A stretch of DNA of 64,000 nucleotides from Bathymodiolus japonicus methanotrophic gill symbiont (GCF_019721995.1 NZ_BLYC01000010.1:1-64000), one strand, 5' to 3'; counted from the first letter of the stretch, positions 41,130-51,490 are shown. The notes: generated by a model not told the origin, from the letters alone. Program-made: numbers and translations.

Positions 41130-41179
41130 TTATAGGCTGCTTTGTTTAGGTACTTCTTCTTTCAATGGGAACACTGATG

Positions 41180-41262
41180 ATAAACATGACAGAACCACCT
41201 AAAATAAACCTCGATACACCAGCATTGTGTATTTCAGCTACTCAATAATTGGGAAACTTCAG
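41180..41262 (-). repeat. MITE-A, half copy
   Basis: Begins ATAAACATG (IS4-A target site) and ends GGGAAACTTCAG. Complementary in extent to the half at 15261-15389. Confidence 0.85.
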
Positions 41263-41388
41263 TTTTTAAAACACTGGGTGCAAAAAAATAAATCATCTAT
41301 TTGTAGGTACAGTATTTGCCAGAACAGGCGTTTTTTTGTATCTTACTTATGCAAAAACTGTAAAATTATTTTCATTATCGCAATCTTG

Positions 41389-41417
41389 ATGTTCCTGCAC
41401 TACGGGAACATTTTTTT
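41389..41417 (+). terminator. Hairpin with T-run directly before crcB
   Basis: ATGTTCC - loop - GGAACAT then seven T. It ends 11 bp before the crcB ATG, so it may stop upstream transcripts or form part of an attenuator. I looked for the conserved fluoride riboswitch core upstream and did not find it. Confidence 0.55.
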
Positions 41418-41427
41418 AAATTTGAAT

Positions 41428-42135
41428 ATGAATCATTTAATCGCAGTCGCTTTGGGCGGTGCTTTGGGCGCATCATTACGTTTTTTGGTATCCAGCGGAG
41501 TTTACCAATGGTTAGGACGTGGTTTTCCCTATGGGACATTAAGCGTTAACATTTTAGGTTCATTTTTAATTGGTCTGATGACAGAAGCACTGATCTTACA
41601 GCGTATTGCCATCACCATGGAATATCGAGCTGCTCTTCTGGTCGGTGTGTTTGGATCATTTACCACATTTTCCACATTTTCGCTGGAAACCCTTTATCTG
41701 ATTGAGCAAGGGAATCTTTTAAAGGCCTCATTAAATGTACTGATCAGTGTTTTTGCTTGTTTATTTGCAGTGTGGTTGGGCTTGTTATTAGGCAGAACCC
41801 TGTTTTTGTATTCCGGCGGCGTGGTGCGCTGGATGGGCTGGGGTTTCCCTTATGCACTGATACTGGTTAATGCTATGGGCGCCTTTATTATTGGCATTAT
41901 CAGTACTATTCTCATTCAAAAAAATGATCTGTCCCTGGAATATCGGGCATCACTGGTGACAATAATGGTTGGCATATTTGTTACCTGCTCCAGTTTATAT
42001 CTGATATTATATTTAATAGAAAGCGGACATACGTTTAAATCAGATTTAAACGCTATGGCGGGGGTTTTTATAAGTAACTTGGCTGTTTGCGGTTTATCTT
42101 TATGGATTGGATTAATGCTAGGAAAACACATATGA
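41428..42135 (+). CDS. crcB: Double-domain fluoride exporter CrcB (Fluc)
   Basis: About 235 residues, twice the normal CrcB length. The first half carries family motifs: ALGGALGASLRF, FPYGTLSVNILGSFLIG (with the pore Asn) and GVFGSFTTFSTFSLET (Phe box). The second half repeats the layout (FPYALILVNAMGAFIIG, then GIFVTCSSLYLILYLIES) but lacks the TTFSTF box. Bacterial Fluc normally works as an antiparallel dimer, so this tandem fusion with one degenerate half may mimic it. Upstream in-frame codons to 41227 come from MITE-A and look unrelated, so I start at ATG 41428. The stop overlaps the DUF190 start (ATGA). Confidence 0.88.
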   Translation: MNHLIAVALGGALGASLRFLVSSGVYQWLGRGFPYGTLSVNILGSFLIGLMTEALILQRIAITMEYRAALLVGVFGSFTTFSTFSLETLYLIEQGNLLKASLNVLISVFACLFAVWLGLLLGRTLFLYSGGVVRWMGWGFPYALILVNAMGAFIIGIISTILIQKNDLSLEYRASLVTIMVGIFVTCSSLYLILYLIESGHTFKSDLNAMAGVFISNLAVCGLSLWIGLMLGKHI

Positions 42136-42138
42136 GTA

Positions 42139-42398
42139 CAGGCGCGCCATGCTACCTCACGAAATTCCGGGACTCCTGTCGCCGTAATTCGTTCACCTAC
42201 GCAGCGAATAGGAGATGCTCCAGCCGCCCTGCGTCCGCCACAGACTGAGCACAAAGCAGCTCAGTCATGGCTACCTCAAATGGCTCTACGGCTATTCGGG
42301 ATAAAATTTTAGCCTCCCTCGCGCGCTATCGCGCACTTCGGATTGGCAAATTTCCCTGCGCCTTCTGGAGACTATCAGCCCGTCCGGGGCTGACAGCG
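42139..42398 (+). repeat. SE-B short repeat (260 bp) at the start of the DUF190 gene
   Basis: Inserted 7 bp after the original ATG of the DUF190 gene (ATGAGTA / TGAGTGTG). Its final G together with TG makes a new in-frame GTG start. Confidence 0.95.
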
Positions 42399-42736
42399 TG
42401 AGTGTGACGGTTGTCAGAGTTTATATTTTGGAAGGACATAATCAAATGGACCAGGCTCTTAATATATTGCATGATGAGGAGGGTATTCATGGCACCACCG
42501 TTATTCGCGGTATTGCCGGTTTTGGTGAAAACAAAGAAATTCATACCTCATCGTTACTGAACCTATCTTTGGAATTACCCTTGATTATTGAGTTTTACGA
42601 GGAAACAGAAAAAGCTTTACAAGCGATAGAAAAACTTAAATGTAGGCTACCTTTAAAACATATCATCAGCTGGTCGGCAACAGCACATACGCTTAAAATC
42701 AGGGAAATGGAGCCTAAGCGGAGTGATGATTTTTAG
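42398..42736 (+). CDS. DUF190-family protein, both ends altered by short repeats
   Basis: 112 codons, core about 95 residues: VTVVRVYILEGHNQ, GIHGTTVIRGIAGFG and SLELPLIIEFYEE identify DUF190 (PF02641), a small GlnB-like family often linked to crcB. The original start, ATG 42132 overlapping the crcB stop, is separated by SE-B; a GTG at the junction could still start translation, losing two residues. At the 3' end a C-like repeat at 42690 replaces the original last two codons and stop (excision gives ATA GAT TAA) with about 14 foreign residues. Function may survive. Confidence 0.7.
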   Translation: MSVTVVRVYILEGHNQMDQALNILHDEEGIHGTTVIRGIAGFGENKEIHTSSLLNLSLELPLIIEFYEETEKALQAIEKLKCRLPLKHIISWSATAHTLKIREMEPKRSDDF

Positions 42737-42972
42737 TCCCTGGTAGGCGACAGGGCAATTCGCTGATCCGAAGTGCGCTAGTAGCGCGCGAGGGAGGCAA
42801 GAATTGCATTCCGAATAGCCGTCCAGCCATTTGAGGTAGTCTTAACGGAGCAGGGTTTTGTGCGTAGTTGAGACGGACGCAGGGCGACCAGGGCATCTCC
42901 CATTCGCTCCGTAAGCGAATGAATGTTGGTGACAGGAGTCCCAGAATGTTGTGAGGTAGCATGGCGCGCCTG
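42690..42972 (-). repeat. Divergent SE-C short repeat (283 bp)
   Basis: Reverse orientation, head CAGGCGCGCC, tail altered to TGATTTTAAGCG. Diverges from other SE-C at many positions, so it is an older or separate subgroup. It sits between converging DUF190 and DUF4010 stop codons. Confidence 0.88.
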
Positions 42973-43300
42973 TAGATTAAACAAAGTAAAAAGCATAGAA
43001 AAGCGAAATAACAAACAACAGTAATAGCCAGACGACAGCCACTATGACTGAGCGATTGCGAGCCAGGATAGTTGCGTATATTGCCTTTAATAAATTATTA
43101 CTGCCACTGGCAACAATGATGGCAGAAACAATTGCATTTTCTGTAACTGAAAATTTCCCTGACAACAATGATAAAATAGAGGGGTCGATATCAGTAAAGC
43201 CCACCACAATAGACAAACTGAAGTTTCCCAATTATTGAGTAGCTGAAAGACACAATGCTGGTGTATCGAGGTTTATTTTAGGTGGTTTTGCCATGTTTAT

Positions 43301-44817
43301 CATCAGTGTTCCCCTATCAATTGAGGCCGTGAAACTAACCTCGCCACAAGAGAGCTCATAAAGCACTGTAAAGACATTCCTGTTATTATTGCGTTTTGAA
43401 CTGCCCGAATGGTATACGAGCTGATACGAGATATTCTTGCCTGGAAAAATAATGGATTCACAAAACGATCTCGTTTTTGAGCCTGTTGCTGCCTTATCTC
43501 CAGAGCCTCGCTATATTTTTTATCCGATGGATGAATCAATTCTGGCTGTTGTGTTTTTGAAATCTCTTCAAACACGCGCATTAAATTATAGCTCATTGCA
43601 GTCAGGCGCATTTGATTTTCAAGTGAGCGGGTATTGGAAGACCAAGCTTTAGTTTCCTTGAAATTACTTTTAGTGTTATTGAATCGTCCATCGCTTGAAA
43701 TACAGCATGGCAATGGTTCCAGGGTTAATGGTCATTGGCAAGGTTGTCACAAACCGGTGAAGTTTTCCGGTTTCTGGATCTCGGGGAGTCGCTATTTTTG
43801 CGAAAGCTTGTTTTGGGCATCCCAGCCCAAGCAAGCAGCAAAAACTTAACGCGACCACTTATGCCTCCGGCGGCCCCGATTCGTCCTCGTCACCTTGTCC
43901 CGACCCAACAAGGGGTCGGAACATAGGCTCCAAATGACTTGACGCGGTGTCGGATGGCCTTTTATTTTGTCTCCACCTTCGCTAACGCTCAGACTCCGAC
44001 AAAACAACGACCCTACGGCTATCGCGGACTAAAAATCATCACTTCGCTTAGGCTACGTTTCCCTGATTTTCAGCGACGGTAATCCACCACGTTAAATTTG
44101 ATGCCCTTGTTTTCGTACACACTGTATGCTTCAACCCCTGTATTGATCTCATGGCGGGAGTCAAAAGGGATAGACTCAACGAGAGTCGCAATTGAATTTT
44201 CTTTTAGCATTGAAATCATGTAATTAGCATGTCGTTTCTGCCGATCCCACCAGACAAAGTCGGTGACGGCTTTATCGTAGACATAGAGATGTTTCTGAGA
44301 GCTGTTATTTCCCTTGTTTTGCTTTTCAATATGATCTCGTAACACAGGTATTTCTTGATGTCTCTGAGTTCCGTTTGTCACCAGACAAAGAAATCTGAGC
44401 AACCCACTTCTGAGATTCAACGCGTAAATCCCCCCGGCCGCATAAACTTTCCCCTTGCTGTTTTTTTCAGTATGGCAGGCATGATCAATAAAATGTCCAT
44501 CCGCTGCTTCTATGGTGTATTCGTCAAGTTCCGGGAATGCTTTAAGATAATCAATGCCTTGCGATAGCAGTGTTTCAGAGTGAAGATGATAGCTCTGCTG
44601 TTCAGATGCCTCAAGCATACTTGTTCGTCTATGCGACTTCAGTGATTTAAAATACGTTGAGTGGGGAAGCAGCTGGCCATAAATCTGTTCATTGGTTTGG
44701 AGGAAATGGCGACCACTATCGACTACACTGATACAGCGTAATAACCCAAGCCGAATAAAGTCGATATCCTTCAACTCTGGGCATGAACGAGACCACAAAG
44801 GATGACGCTCTGCTAAC
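43301..44817 (-). mobile_element. IS4-A, interrupted and truncated copy
   Basis: Left end at 43301 in MITE-A at ATGTTTAT. SE-A interrupts the transposase at 43781-44075 and an 11-bp deletion lies near 43684. Ends at 44817 inside the transposase start; 44818-44901 is unrecognised. Confidence 0.9.
43781..44075 (+). repeat. SE-A short repeat (295 bp) in IS4-A
   Basis: Target TCTGGATC / ACGGTAATC, exact against four other IS4-A copies. Confidence 0.96.
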
Positions 44818-44901
44818 CCATCTTCGTCACTTTCATCTTTCTAAGCCATTGATTCATCGGTTTAAGCGATTTTTTGTCGAAAAATTCTCTTTAAAATCAA
44901 T

Positions 44902-45179
44902 GCGGGGAGTCGCTATTTTCAGGCGCGCCATGCTACCTCACGAAATTCCGGGACTCCTGTCGCCGTAATTCGTTCACCTACGCAGCGAATAGGAGATGCT
45001 CCAGCCGCCCTGCGTCCGCCACAGACTGAGCACAAAGCAGCTCAGTCATGGCTACCACAAATGGCTCTACGGCTATTCGGGATAAAATTTTAGCCTCCCT
45101 CGCGCGCTATCGCGCACTTCGGATTGGCAAATTTCCCTGCGCCTTCTGGAGACTATCAGCCCGTCCGGGGCTGACAGCG
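44902..45179 (+). repeat. SE-A head fragment fused to SE-B
   Basis: 18 bp of SE-A head (44902-44919) joined to a complete SE-B (44920-45179). The joint after GTCGCTATTTT is the same as at 18797. Confidence 0.88.
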
Positions 45180-45437
45180 TAGGCAATAGCATTTGAAACG
45201 AATGAAAAGACTGTTTTTTTCATATAGTTGTAGCATAGTTTCAATTTTACCATAAATAATTATTGGGAAACTTCAGTAGACAAAAAGTTAAGTCCATTAT
45301 TACCAAAATTCCCGATGACATATTGGGTGATAAAAGAAAAGAATACAAACATAAAAGCAAACAAAATATTGCTGTTGATAGCTCCAGAGGATGTTGCGTT
45401 GTATTACTTGCAGGTATGGCAGCACTATTGTTGTCCA

Positions 45438-45732
45438 TCGGGGAGTCGCTATTTTTGCGAAAGCTTGTTTTGGGCATCCCAGCCCAAGCAAGCAGCAAAA
45501 ACTTAACGCGACCACTTATGCCTCCGGCGGCCCCGATTCGTCCTCGTCACCTTGTCCCGACCCAACAAGGGGTCGGAACATAGGCTCCAAATGACTTGAC
45601 GCCGTGTCGGATGGCCTTTTATTTTGTCTCCACCTTCGCTAACGCTCAGACTCCGACAAAACAACGGCCCTACGGCTATCGCGGACTAAAAATCTTCACT
45701 TCGCTAAAGCTCCATTTCCAGGATTTTCAGCG
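45438..45732 (+). repeat. SE-A short repeat (295 bp) in DUF4010 gene
   Basis: Target TTGTCCA / GGTGAAG. No duplication. Confidence 0.94.
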
Positions 45733-45958
45733 GGTGAAGTAAACCCACAACAAGCAGACAGGAAAGGATAATTAGAACGGCAAAGGCTAATAATAGGCTT
45801 TTACCTGCTGTGCTATCCAGGAAGAAAATAATAACCAACAACCTAAGATACATCATAGCAGTCGCCATGATCAAAGCGGAAGAAACATTGCTGCGATCTT
45901 GTTTCATGAGTCGGGCACGGCGACTGATTACAACAGAAACAGCAGTACTTGAGTAAAG

Positions 45959-46238
45959 CAGGCGCGCCATGCTACCTCACGAAATTCCGGGACTCCTGTC
46001 GCCATAATTCTTTCACCTACGCAGCGGATGGGAGATGCCCTGAACGCCCTGCGTCCGCAACGACTACGCACAAAAGCCGCTTCGTCATTACTACCTCACT
46101 GGCTGGACGGCTATTCAGAATGCAATTCTTGCTCCTCTCGCGTGCTGCTAGCACACGTCGAATCAGCGAATTGCCCTGTCGCCTATCAGGGACTAAAAAT
46201 CACCACTTCGCTAAGCTACGTTTCCATGATTTTCAGCG
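45959..46238 (+). repeat. SE-C short repeat (280 bp) joining DUF4010 to ISB
   Basis: Complete copy with the DUF4010 remnant on the left and ISB transposase sequence on the right, implying a deletion or rearrangement. Confidence 0.93.
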
Positions 46239-47335
46239 GGCGTACTGGCTGATGCGCTGTATGGTGAAAAGCCTTTATGGACGAAGCCGCTAAAGAATCT
46301 GGAGGCTCGCAGGTGATTAGCCAATTATGTAAAAACCAAAATATTGAATATAGAGGTAGAATAAGGTCAGTCGAGAGCTACTTTAATTCGATTAACAAAG
46401 GCATTGATCAGATAATACGTGTACGTGGCGGCAAAGAGATTAAAGTGACTGTCAGCAGTGCACGATTAAAAGTGGGATCTCACAGTAAAAAGCGCTTTGT
46501 CATTGCCTTAAAATATGACGGTGAAAACGACTATCGCTATTTAGTGGCGACAGACCTGACTTGGCGCACACAAGATATTATTCAAGCCTATACGTTGAGA
46601 TGGCTGATTGAGGTTTTCTTTGAGGACTGGAAGCTTTAATGAAGGATGGGGGCGTGAGGCCAAACAATTATTGGGGAGTCGCTATTTTTGCGAAAGCTTG
46701 TTTTGGGCATCCCAGCCCAAGCAAGCAGCAAAAACTTAACGCGACCACTTATGCCTCCGGCGGCCCCGATTCGTCCTCGTCACCTCGTCCCGACCCAACA
46801 AGGGGTCGGAACATAGGCTCCAAATGACTTGACGCCGTGTCGGATGGCCTTTTATTTTGTCTCCACCTTCGCTAACGCTCAGACTCCGACAAAATAACGG
46901 CCCTACGGCTATCGCGGACTAAAAATCATCACTTCGCTTAGGCTCCGTTTCCCTGATTTTCAGCGGATGAAGAGGGGTCAAGCCGTGGCCTGATTCTGAG
47001 TCTTTTGTTTGACCATTGCCTTCTCCTTCACCCAGAGCAAATAGCCCGCATTGAAAGCAAACTACCTGCGTATACCGTAGGAAGCTTACAGCGCAAGTCT
47101 CAAATGGATGTACTGCTTGAGTTCATCACGTCATTGCTAGAGTTTCCAGATCCTGGTGATAAGCTGAAAGAGTTAGGTGAATTAATAAAGGATGTGTTTC
47201 AACTGATGCCATCAGGAAAACATATGACTGGCAGAGATTTAGGGCGCTTAGGGCCAACAGCATCATTAAAGTATTGTTCTGCTGGGTGAAGGTAAGAGTT
47301 TGATGGCAATGGGATGGAAAAACTTGAACATCGAG
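46239..47335 (+). mobile_element. ISB (IS4-family) copy, 5'-truncated, with SE-A
   Basis: Transposase readable from 46277 (DEAAKESGGSQVISQLCK), through VTVSSARLKVGSHSKKRF and the signature YTLRWLIEVFFEDWK (Y, R, E, K), across SE-A at 46671-46965, to LLEFPDPGDKLKELGEL. The right end CTTGAACATCGAG at 47335 has the inverse sequence of MITE-B ends. The N-terminal part is missing. Confidence 0.88.
46671..46965 (+). repeat. SE-A short repeat (295 bp) in ISB
   Basis: Target CAATTA / GATGAAG, exact against the ISB copy near 18155. Confidence 0.95.
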
Positions 47336-48670
47336 TTTCAGGTTTACGTTGCCATTCTATACCGATGGCTTTGTTTTTTTTGTCATCCGCGATAACGTTA
47401 ATGGTGTAATCTGCAGCAACACGGCTATGTTTTTCACGTAGTCGTCCGATACGTTCCAGTATTTTGTCGTATTTTTTAAGGGTGCCTTTTTTGCTCAGAC
47501 CTGTGTGCAGTTTTTCCAGGACCTCTTCCAGACGAGCATGGAAGCGATTACGGATACCTTGTTCTTTTTTTGCTTTTTGTTCTGAATGACAATAGAGTCG
47601 GGTTTCCCCGGTTTCTTGATCAACTTCACGATAAACAACAACATTGCTGTCCCGGGTATCCCTGACCGCTACCGGAGTTTTCTGATCTCTTGGGTTTTTT
47701 ACATGTTGTTCTCGACTGACAACGAGATAATGATAATCTTGTTCGATTAACCAGGCAATATTGTCAGCGCTGGCAATGCCGGCATCCATGATAACCACCG
47801 GCTTTATTTGATGAAAGGGATCCTTGTCTCGCAGTTCGTCAAGCATCAGTTTCAAGGTCGCGGGCTCACTGGCGTTGCCGGGAAAAACCTGACTACTCAA
47901 TGGAAAGCCGTCACCATCCAGAACCAGCCCCAGAGTAACCAACGGGCAATCAGTGCGTTTCTCTTTAGAGCGACCGAATTTCGCTTTCGGGTTTCGGGCG
48001 CACTGGCCTTCAAAATAAGTATTGGTCAGATCGTACAATACAATCTTGCGGTTTAAATTGAACAACGTCTGCTCTCGGTCAGCCAGAAAATATTCAAGAG
48101 TTGCCTGATGTTTGAGTAGCTTGTCACTGACTGTATATAATCGCGTCAGGCTGGTGTTACCGTAGTCATGACCCAGTAATTCGCCCAGGCCTGTTCGATT
48201 TTGCAACCAGTCATGTGTTTGCAGTTCACTGCCGGGTGAAACCATACGTCCTATGATAGTGCCCAGGGCCGTCGCCGTATCTACTTTATTAAAGCCCAGC
48301 GCCATGAGTTTTTCGTCTAGCTGTAACTGCTGTGCGGCATGCAGTGCCAGGGTTTCAACACCAATACTACGGGCATTAATGGCTTCGACATGATTAATAT
48401 CGACATGATGAAAATCTCGCGTTGTTGTTTTTGAATCTAGCGGTTGTGACAGTTTTGCAGTCATCAGTGAGCTATAGCGCTGGGCTGTTGCTTCCAGAAG
48501 TTGATTTAAATCATCGGCTAAATTGAATAGCTCTTCCTGATGTGGTTCCAAACCTTGCTGTAATTGTTCGATTCTGGCCGTCAGCAAGGGCCAGTACTTT
48601 TCATCAATCGTAAAGTCCGCACCTATATTGAGCAATGTACGTTGCTTGACTTGTTTTCCTATACGCACCA
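47336..48670 (-). pseudogene. IS1634-family transposase, truncated at both ends
   Basis: About 440 residues of IS1634-type transposase: VLYDLTNTYFEGQC, CPLVTLGLVLDGDGFPLSSQVFPGN, VVIMDAGIASADN and a YLVVSREQ region. The C-terminal end was replaced by ISB at 47335 and the N-terminus by IS4-A at 48671; the open frame (47199-48683) runs into foreign sequence at both ends, so both outer parts of that frame are artefacts. Confidence 0.85.
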
Positions 48671-50361
48671 TCAGTGTTCCCATTGAAAGAAGAAGTGCCT
48701 AAACAAAGCAGCCTATAACCTACCTGAAGGTAGCACCACTCGAATATTTCCATCTTCTTGATTTTAATCACTTATAACAGCAAATAGACACTCTGTAGGC
48801 ACCGTAAAAAAACAACAAATAATTTCAAATAAAGCTTGCATTTGCCGAAAAGATTCTTCTAAAAATTTCCGTTTTAATCACCTCATAAACGGATATCACC
48901 CATGCTTAAAGACCTACCACTCTCTGAACATATTCACCAACACTGCAATGAAAGTATGGAACGTGCCCTGTTAGCAGAGCGTCATCCTTTGTGGGCTCGT
49001 TCATGCACAGAGTTGAAGGATATATCGACTTTATTCGCCTTGGGTTATTACGCTGTATCAGTGTAGTCGATAGTGGTCGCCATTTCCTCCAAACCAATGA
49101 ACAGATTCATGGCCAGCTGCTTCCCCACTCAACGTATTTTAAATCACTGAAGTCGCATAGACGAACAAGTATGCTTGAGGCATTTGAACAGCAGAGCTAT
49201 CATCTTCACGCTGAAACACTGCTATCGCAAGGCATTGATTATCTTAAAGCATTCCCAGAACTTGACGAATACACCATAGAAGCAGCGGATGGACATTTTA
49301 TTGATCATGCCTGCCATACTGAAAAAAACAGCAAGGGGAAAGTTTATGCGGCCGGGGGGATTTACGCGTTGAATCTCAGAAGTGGGTTGCTCAGATTTCT
49401 TTGTCTGGTGACAAACGGAACTCAGAGACATCAAGAAATACCTGTGTTACGAGATCATATTGAAAAGCAAAACAAGGGAAATAACAGCTCTCAGAAACAT
49501 CTCTATGTCTACGATAAAGCCGTCACCGACTTTGTCTGGTGGGATCGGCAGAAACGACATGCTAATTACATGATTTCAATGCTAAAAGAAAATTCAATTG
49601 CGACTCTCGTTGAGTCTATCCCTTTTGACTCCCGCCATGAGATCAATACAGGGGTTGAAGCATACAGTGTGTACGAAAACAAGGGCATCAAATTTAACGT
49701 GGTGGATTACCGTGATCCAGAAACCGGAAAACTTCACCGGTTTGTGACAACCTTGCCAATGACTATTAACCCTGGAACCATTGCCATGCTGTATTTCAAG
49801 CGATGGACGATTGAAAAGACATTCAATAACACTAAAACTCGATGTTCAAGTTTTCAGCTATAACTGGGCTAAGAAAAGTAAATTTTTCCGGCTTTGTTTT
49901 ATAAGTGATTGATTTACAATGATGTTGATGCTTTCTTTGTCAGTAAAATTATCAATAAAATCAATCAGTTAAAAAACTTGAACATCGAGTAAAAGTAATT
50001 TCAAGGAAACTAAAGCTTGGTCTTCCAATACCCGCTCACTTGAAAATCAAATGCGCCTGACTGCAATGAGCTATAATTTAATGCGCGTGTTTGAAGAGAT
50101 TTCAAAAACACAACAGCCAGAATTGATTCATCCATCGGATAAAAAATATAGCGAGGCTCTGGAGATAAGGCAGCAACAGGCTCAAAAACGAGATCGTTTT
50201 GTGAATCCATTATTTTTCCAGGCAAGAATATCTCGTATCAGCTCGTATACCATTCGGGCAGTTCAAAACGCAATAATAACAGGAATGTCTTTACAGTGCT
50301 TTATGAGCTCTCTTGTGGCGAGGTTAGTTTCACGGCCTCAATTGATAGGGAAACACTGATG
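48671..50361 (+). mobile_element. IS4-A copy with MITE-B, transposase dead
   Basis: Near full-length, right end at 48671 and left end at 50361. The transposase starts at 48903 but a 2-bp insertion at GGATATATCGAC near 49023 shifts the frame, and MITE-B interrupts it at 49838. The flanks do not form a target duplication (IS1634 on one side, MITE-A on the other), so it lies at a recombination junction. Confidence 0.9.
49838..49989. repeat. MITE-B (152 bp) in IS4-A
   Basis: 5-bp target duplication TAAAA at 49833-49837 and 49990-49994, confirmed by the empty site in other IS4-A copies. Confidence 0.96.
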
Positions 50362-50490
50362 ATGTTTATAGCAAACCCCTACTTAATTCCCCTTAGGCAA
50401 TAGCATTTGAAACGAATGAAAAGACTATTTTTTTCATATAGTTGTAGCATAGTTTCAATTTTACCATAAATAATTATTGGGAAACTTCAG
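50362..50490 (+). repeat. MITE-A, half copy
   Basis: Begins ATGTTTATAGC next to IS4-A and ends GGGAAACTTCAG. Confidence 0.88.
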
Positions 50491-50563
50491 ATAATAAGCA
50501 ATATAAAGAATTTTCCGCAAGCCTGGACTGCTGAGGGATGTGCTATGTATTACATAAAAAACC

Positions 50564-50594
50564 TCAGGGTATAAATCTTTGATTTATACCCTGA
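50564..50594. terminator. Long hairpin, likely terminator
   Basis: TCAGGGTATAAATC - 3 nt - GATTTATACCCTGA, a perfect 14-bp stem. No following T-run on the plus strand; on the minus strand it lies downstream of the flavin reductase gene, now separated from it by SE-A, and is followed by AGGTTTTTTATG, a usable T-run. Confidence 0.7.
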
Positions 50595-50607
50595 AGCTGC
50601 TAGCTAA

Positions 50608-50902
50608 CGCTGAAAATCAGGGAAACGGAGCCTAAGCGAAGTGATGATTTTTAGTCCGCGATAGCCGTAGGGCCGTTATTTTGTCGGAGTCTGAGCGTTA
50701 GCGAAGGTGGAGACAAAATAAAAGGCCATCCGACACGGCGTCAAGTCATTTGGAGCCTATGTTCCGACCCCTTGTTGGGTCGGGACGAGGTGACGAGGAC
50801 GAATCGGGGCCGCCGGAGGCATAAGTGGTCGCGTTAAGTTTTTGCTGCTTGCTTGGGCTGGGATGCCCAAAACAAGCTTTCGCAAAAATAGCGACTCCCC
50901 AA
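50608..50902 (-). repeat. SE-A short repeat (295 bp)
   Basis: Reverse orientation, two bases after the stop codon of the flavin reductase-like gene and before its probable terminator. Confidence 0.94.
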
Positions 50903-50904
50903 AG

Positions 50905-51384
50905 CTACTCTGCTACTTGCTGATAGGCTGAATTGAAATAAAGTAAAGGACCACCAGTATTGCACTGATTATGTTGAATCTCTCCCACAACCACCCAATG
51001 CGTACCAGCTTTGAACTGATGCACAACGGTACATTCCATAATGGCGAGAGATTCATCTAAAACTGGCACGCCTAATTCACCCTTATGCCAGACGACATTT
51101 TTAAAGCGCTCATCCATACTTGAGCCACCCGCAAATTGGTTTGATACCTGTTGCTGCTCGCTGGTTAAGATATTTACTGCAAACTTTTTATTTTGCAGAA
51201 TCGCAGCACCGGTTTCTGTTGTTTCATTAAGGCACACTAGAATTTGTGGCGGATCCATAGAAACACTGGCAAATGACGTTGCAGTCATGCCTAATTTCTC
51301 ATCTTCTGATTGTGCGGTAACAACCGATACACCACTCGCCCAAAGCTTAAGTGTGTCTTTAAATTCCTGATTTCCAATAGCCAT
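50905..51384 (-). CDS. Flavin reductase-like domain protein
   Basis: 159 residues. Matches the flavin reductase / FMN-binding split-barrel family: FKDTLKLWASGVSVVTA, LGMTATSFASVSMDPPQILVCLN and FAVNILTSEQQQVSNQFA are characteristic. Members supply reduced FMN or FAD to a partner oxygenase, or act as chromate/flavin reductases; no partner is nearby. Transcribed divergently from pgk with ~190 bp between. Confidence 0.88.
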   Translation of the reverse strand: MAIGNQEFKDTLKLWASGVSVVTAQSEDEKLGMTATSFASVSMDPPQILVCLNETTETGAAILQNKKFAVNILTSEQQQVSNQFAGGSSMDERFKNVVWHKGELGVPVLDESLAIMECTVVHQFKAGTHWVVVGEIQHNQCNTGGPLLYFNSAYQQVAE

Positions 51385-51461
51385 TTATTACCTCAATTTT
51401 ACTGCCCTAATTCAAAAGTCACTCGCTGATTTAATCTTAAAAGTGAATATGCAAGCTTAAT

Positions 51462-51490
51462 TTAATCACAAGACAGACTTAAGGTATAAT
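51462..51490 (+). promoter_or_regulatory. Possible sigma-70 promoter of pgk
   Basis: TATAAT at 51485-51490 with TTAATC 17 bp upstream. The -10 is perfect and the -35 weak; ~80 bp ahead of the start codon. Confidence 0.45.

Larger units (their letters stand above)
39631..41179 (-). mobile_element. IS4-A copy with SE-B, SE-A and MITE-B insertions, left end missing
   Basis: Contains the right-hand 60% of IS4-A in pieces 39631-39899, 40162-40365, 40661-40977 and 41135-41179. Right end GGGAACACTGATG at 41179 is followed by ATAAACAT and the second half of a MITE-A. Confidence 0.9.
43218..45276. repeat. MITE-A split by IS4-A, with target duplication
   Basis: Halves at 43218-43300 and 45180-45276. 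TAGACAAA flanks the pair (43210-43217 and 45277-45284), so it entered DUF4010 as one element. About 24 bp of the MITE centre next to the IS are missing on the right. Confidence 0.9.
42977..45958 (-). pseudogene. MgtC/SapB-like DUF4010 membrane protein, fragmented
   Basis: Joining 45958-45733, 45437-45277 and 43217-42977 gives one protein: LYSSTAVSVVISRRARLM, then NPLEL-like HPLELSTAIFCLLLCLYSF, then FLSIVVGFTDIDPSILSLL and SNNLLKAIYATILARNRSV. These are DUF4010 features (integral membrane, function unclear). It is cut by SE-A (45438-45732) and by MITE-A with IS4-A inside (43218-45276), and its N-terminal half is missing beyond SE-C at 45959. Removing MITE-A and one TAGACAAA restores LNFLSIVVG. 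Confidence 0.78.

Noticed and set aside
41227-41427. 67-residue N-terminal extension of CrcB
   Set aside because: It starts within MITE-A sequence and crosses a hairpin with a T-run; homology begins at the ATG at 41428.
41263-41428. Fluoride riboswitch before crcB
   Set aside because: I could not find the conserved crcB-motif core; only a hairpin with a T-run is present.
47199-47335. Authentic C-terminus of the IS1634 transposase
   Set aside because: The last ~45 codons are antisense ISB sequence beyond the truncation at 47335.
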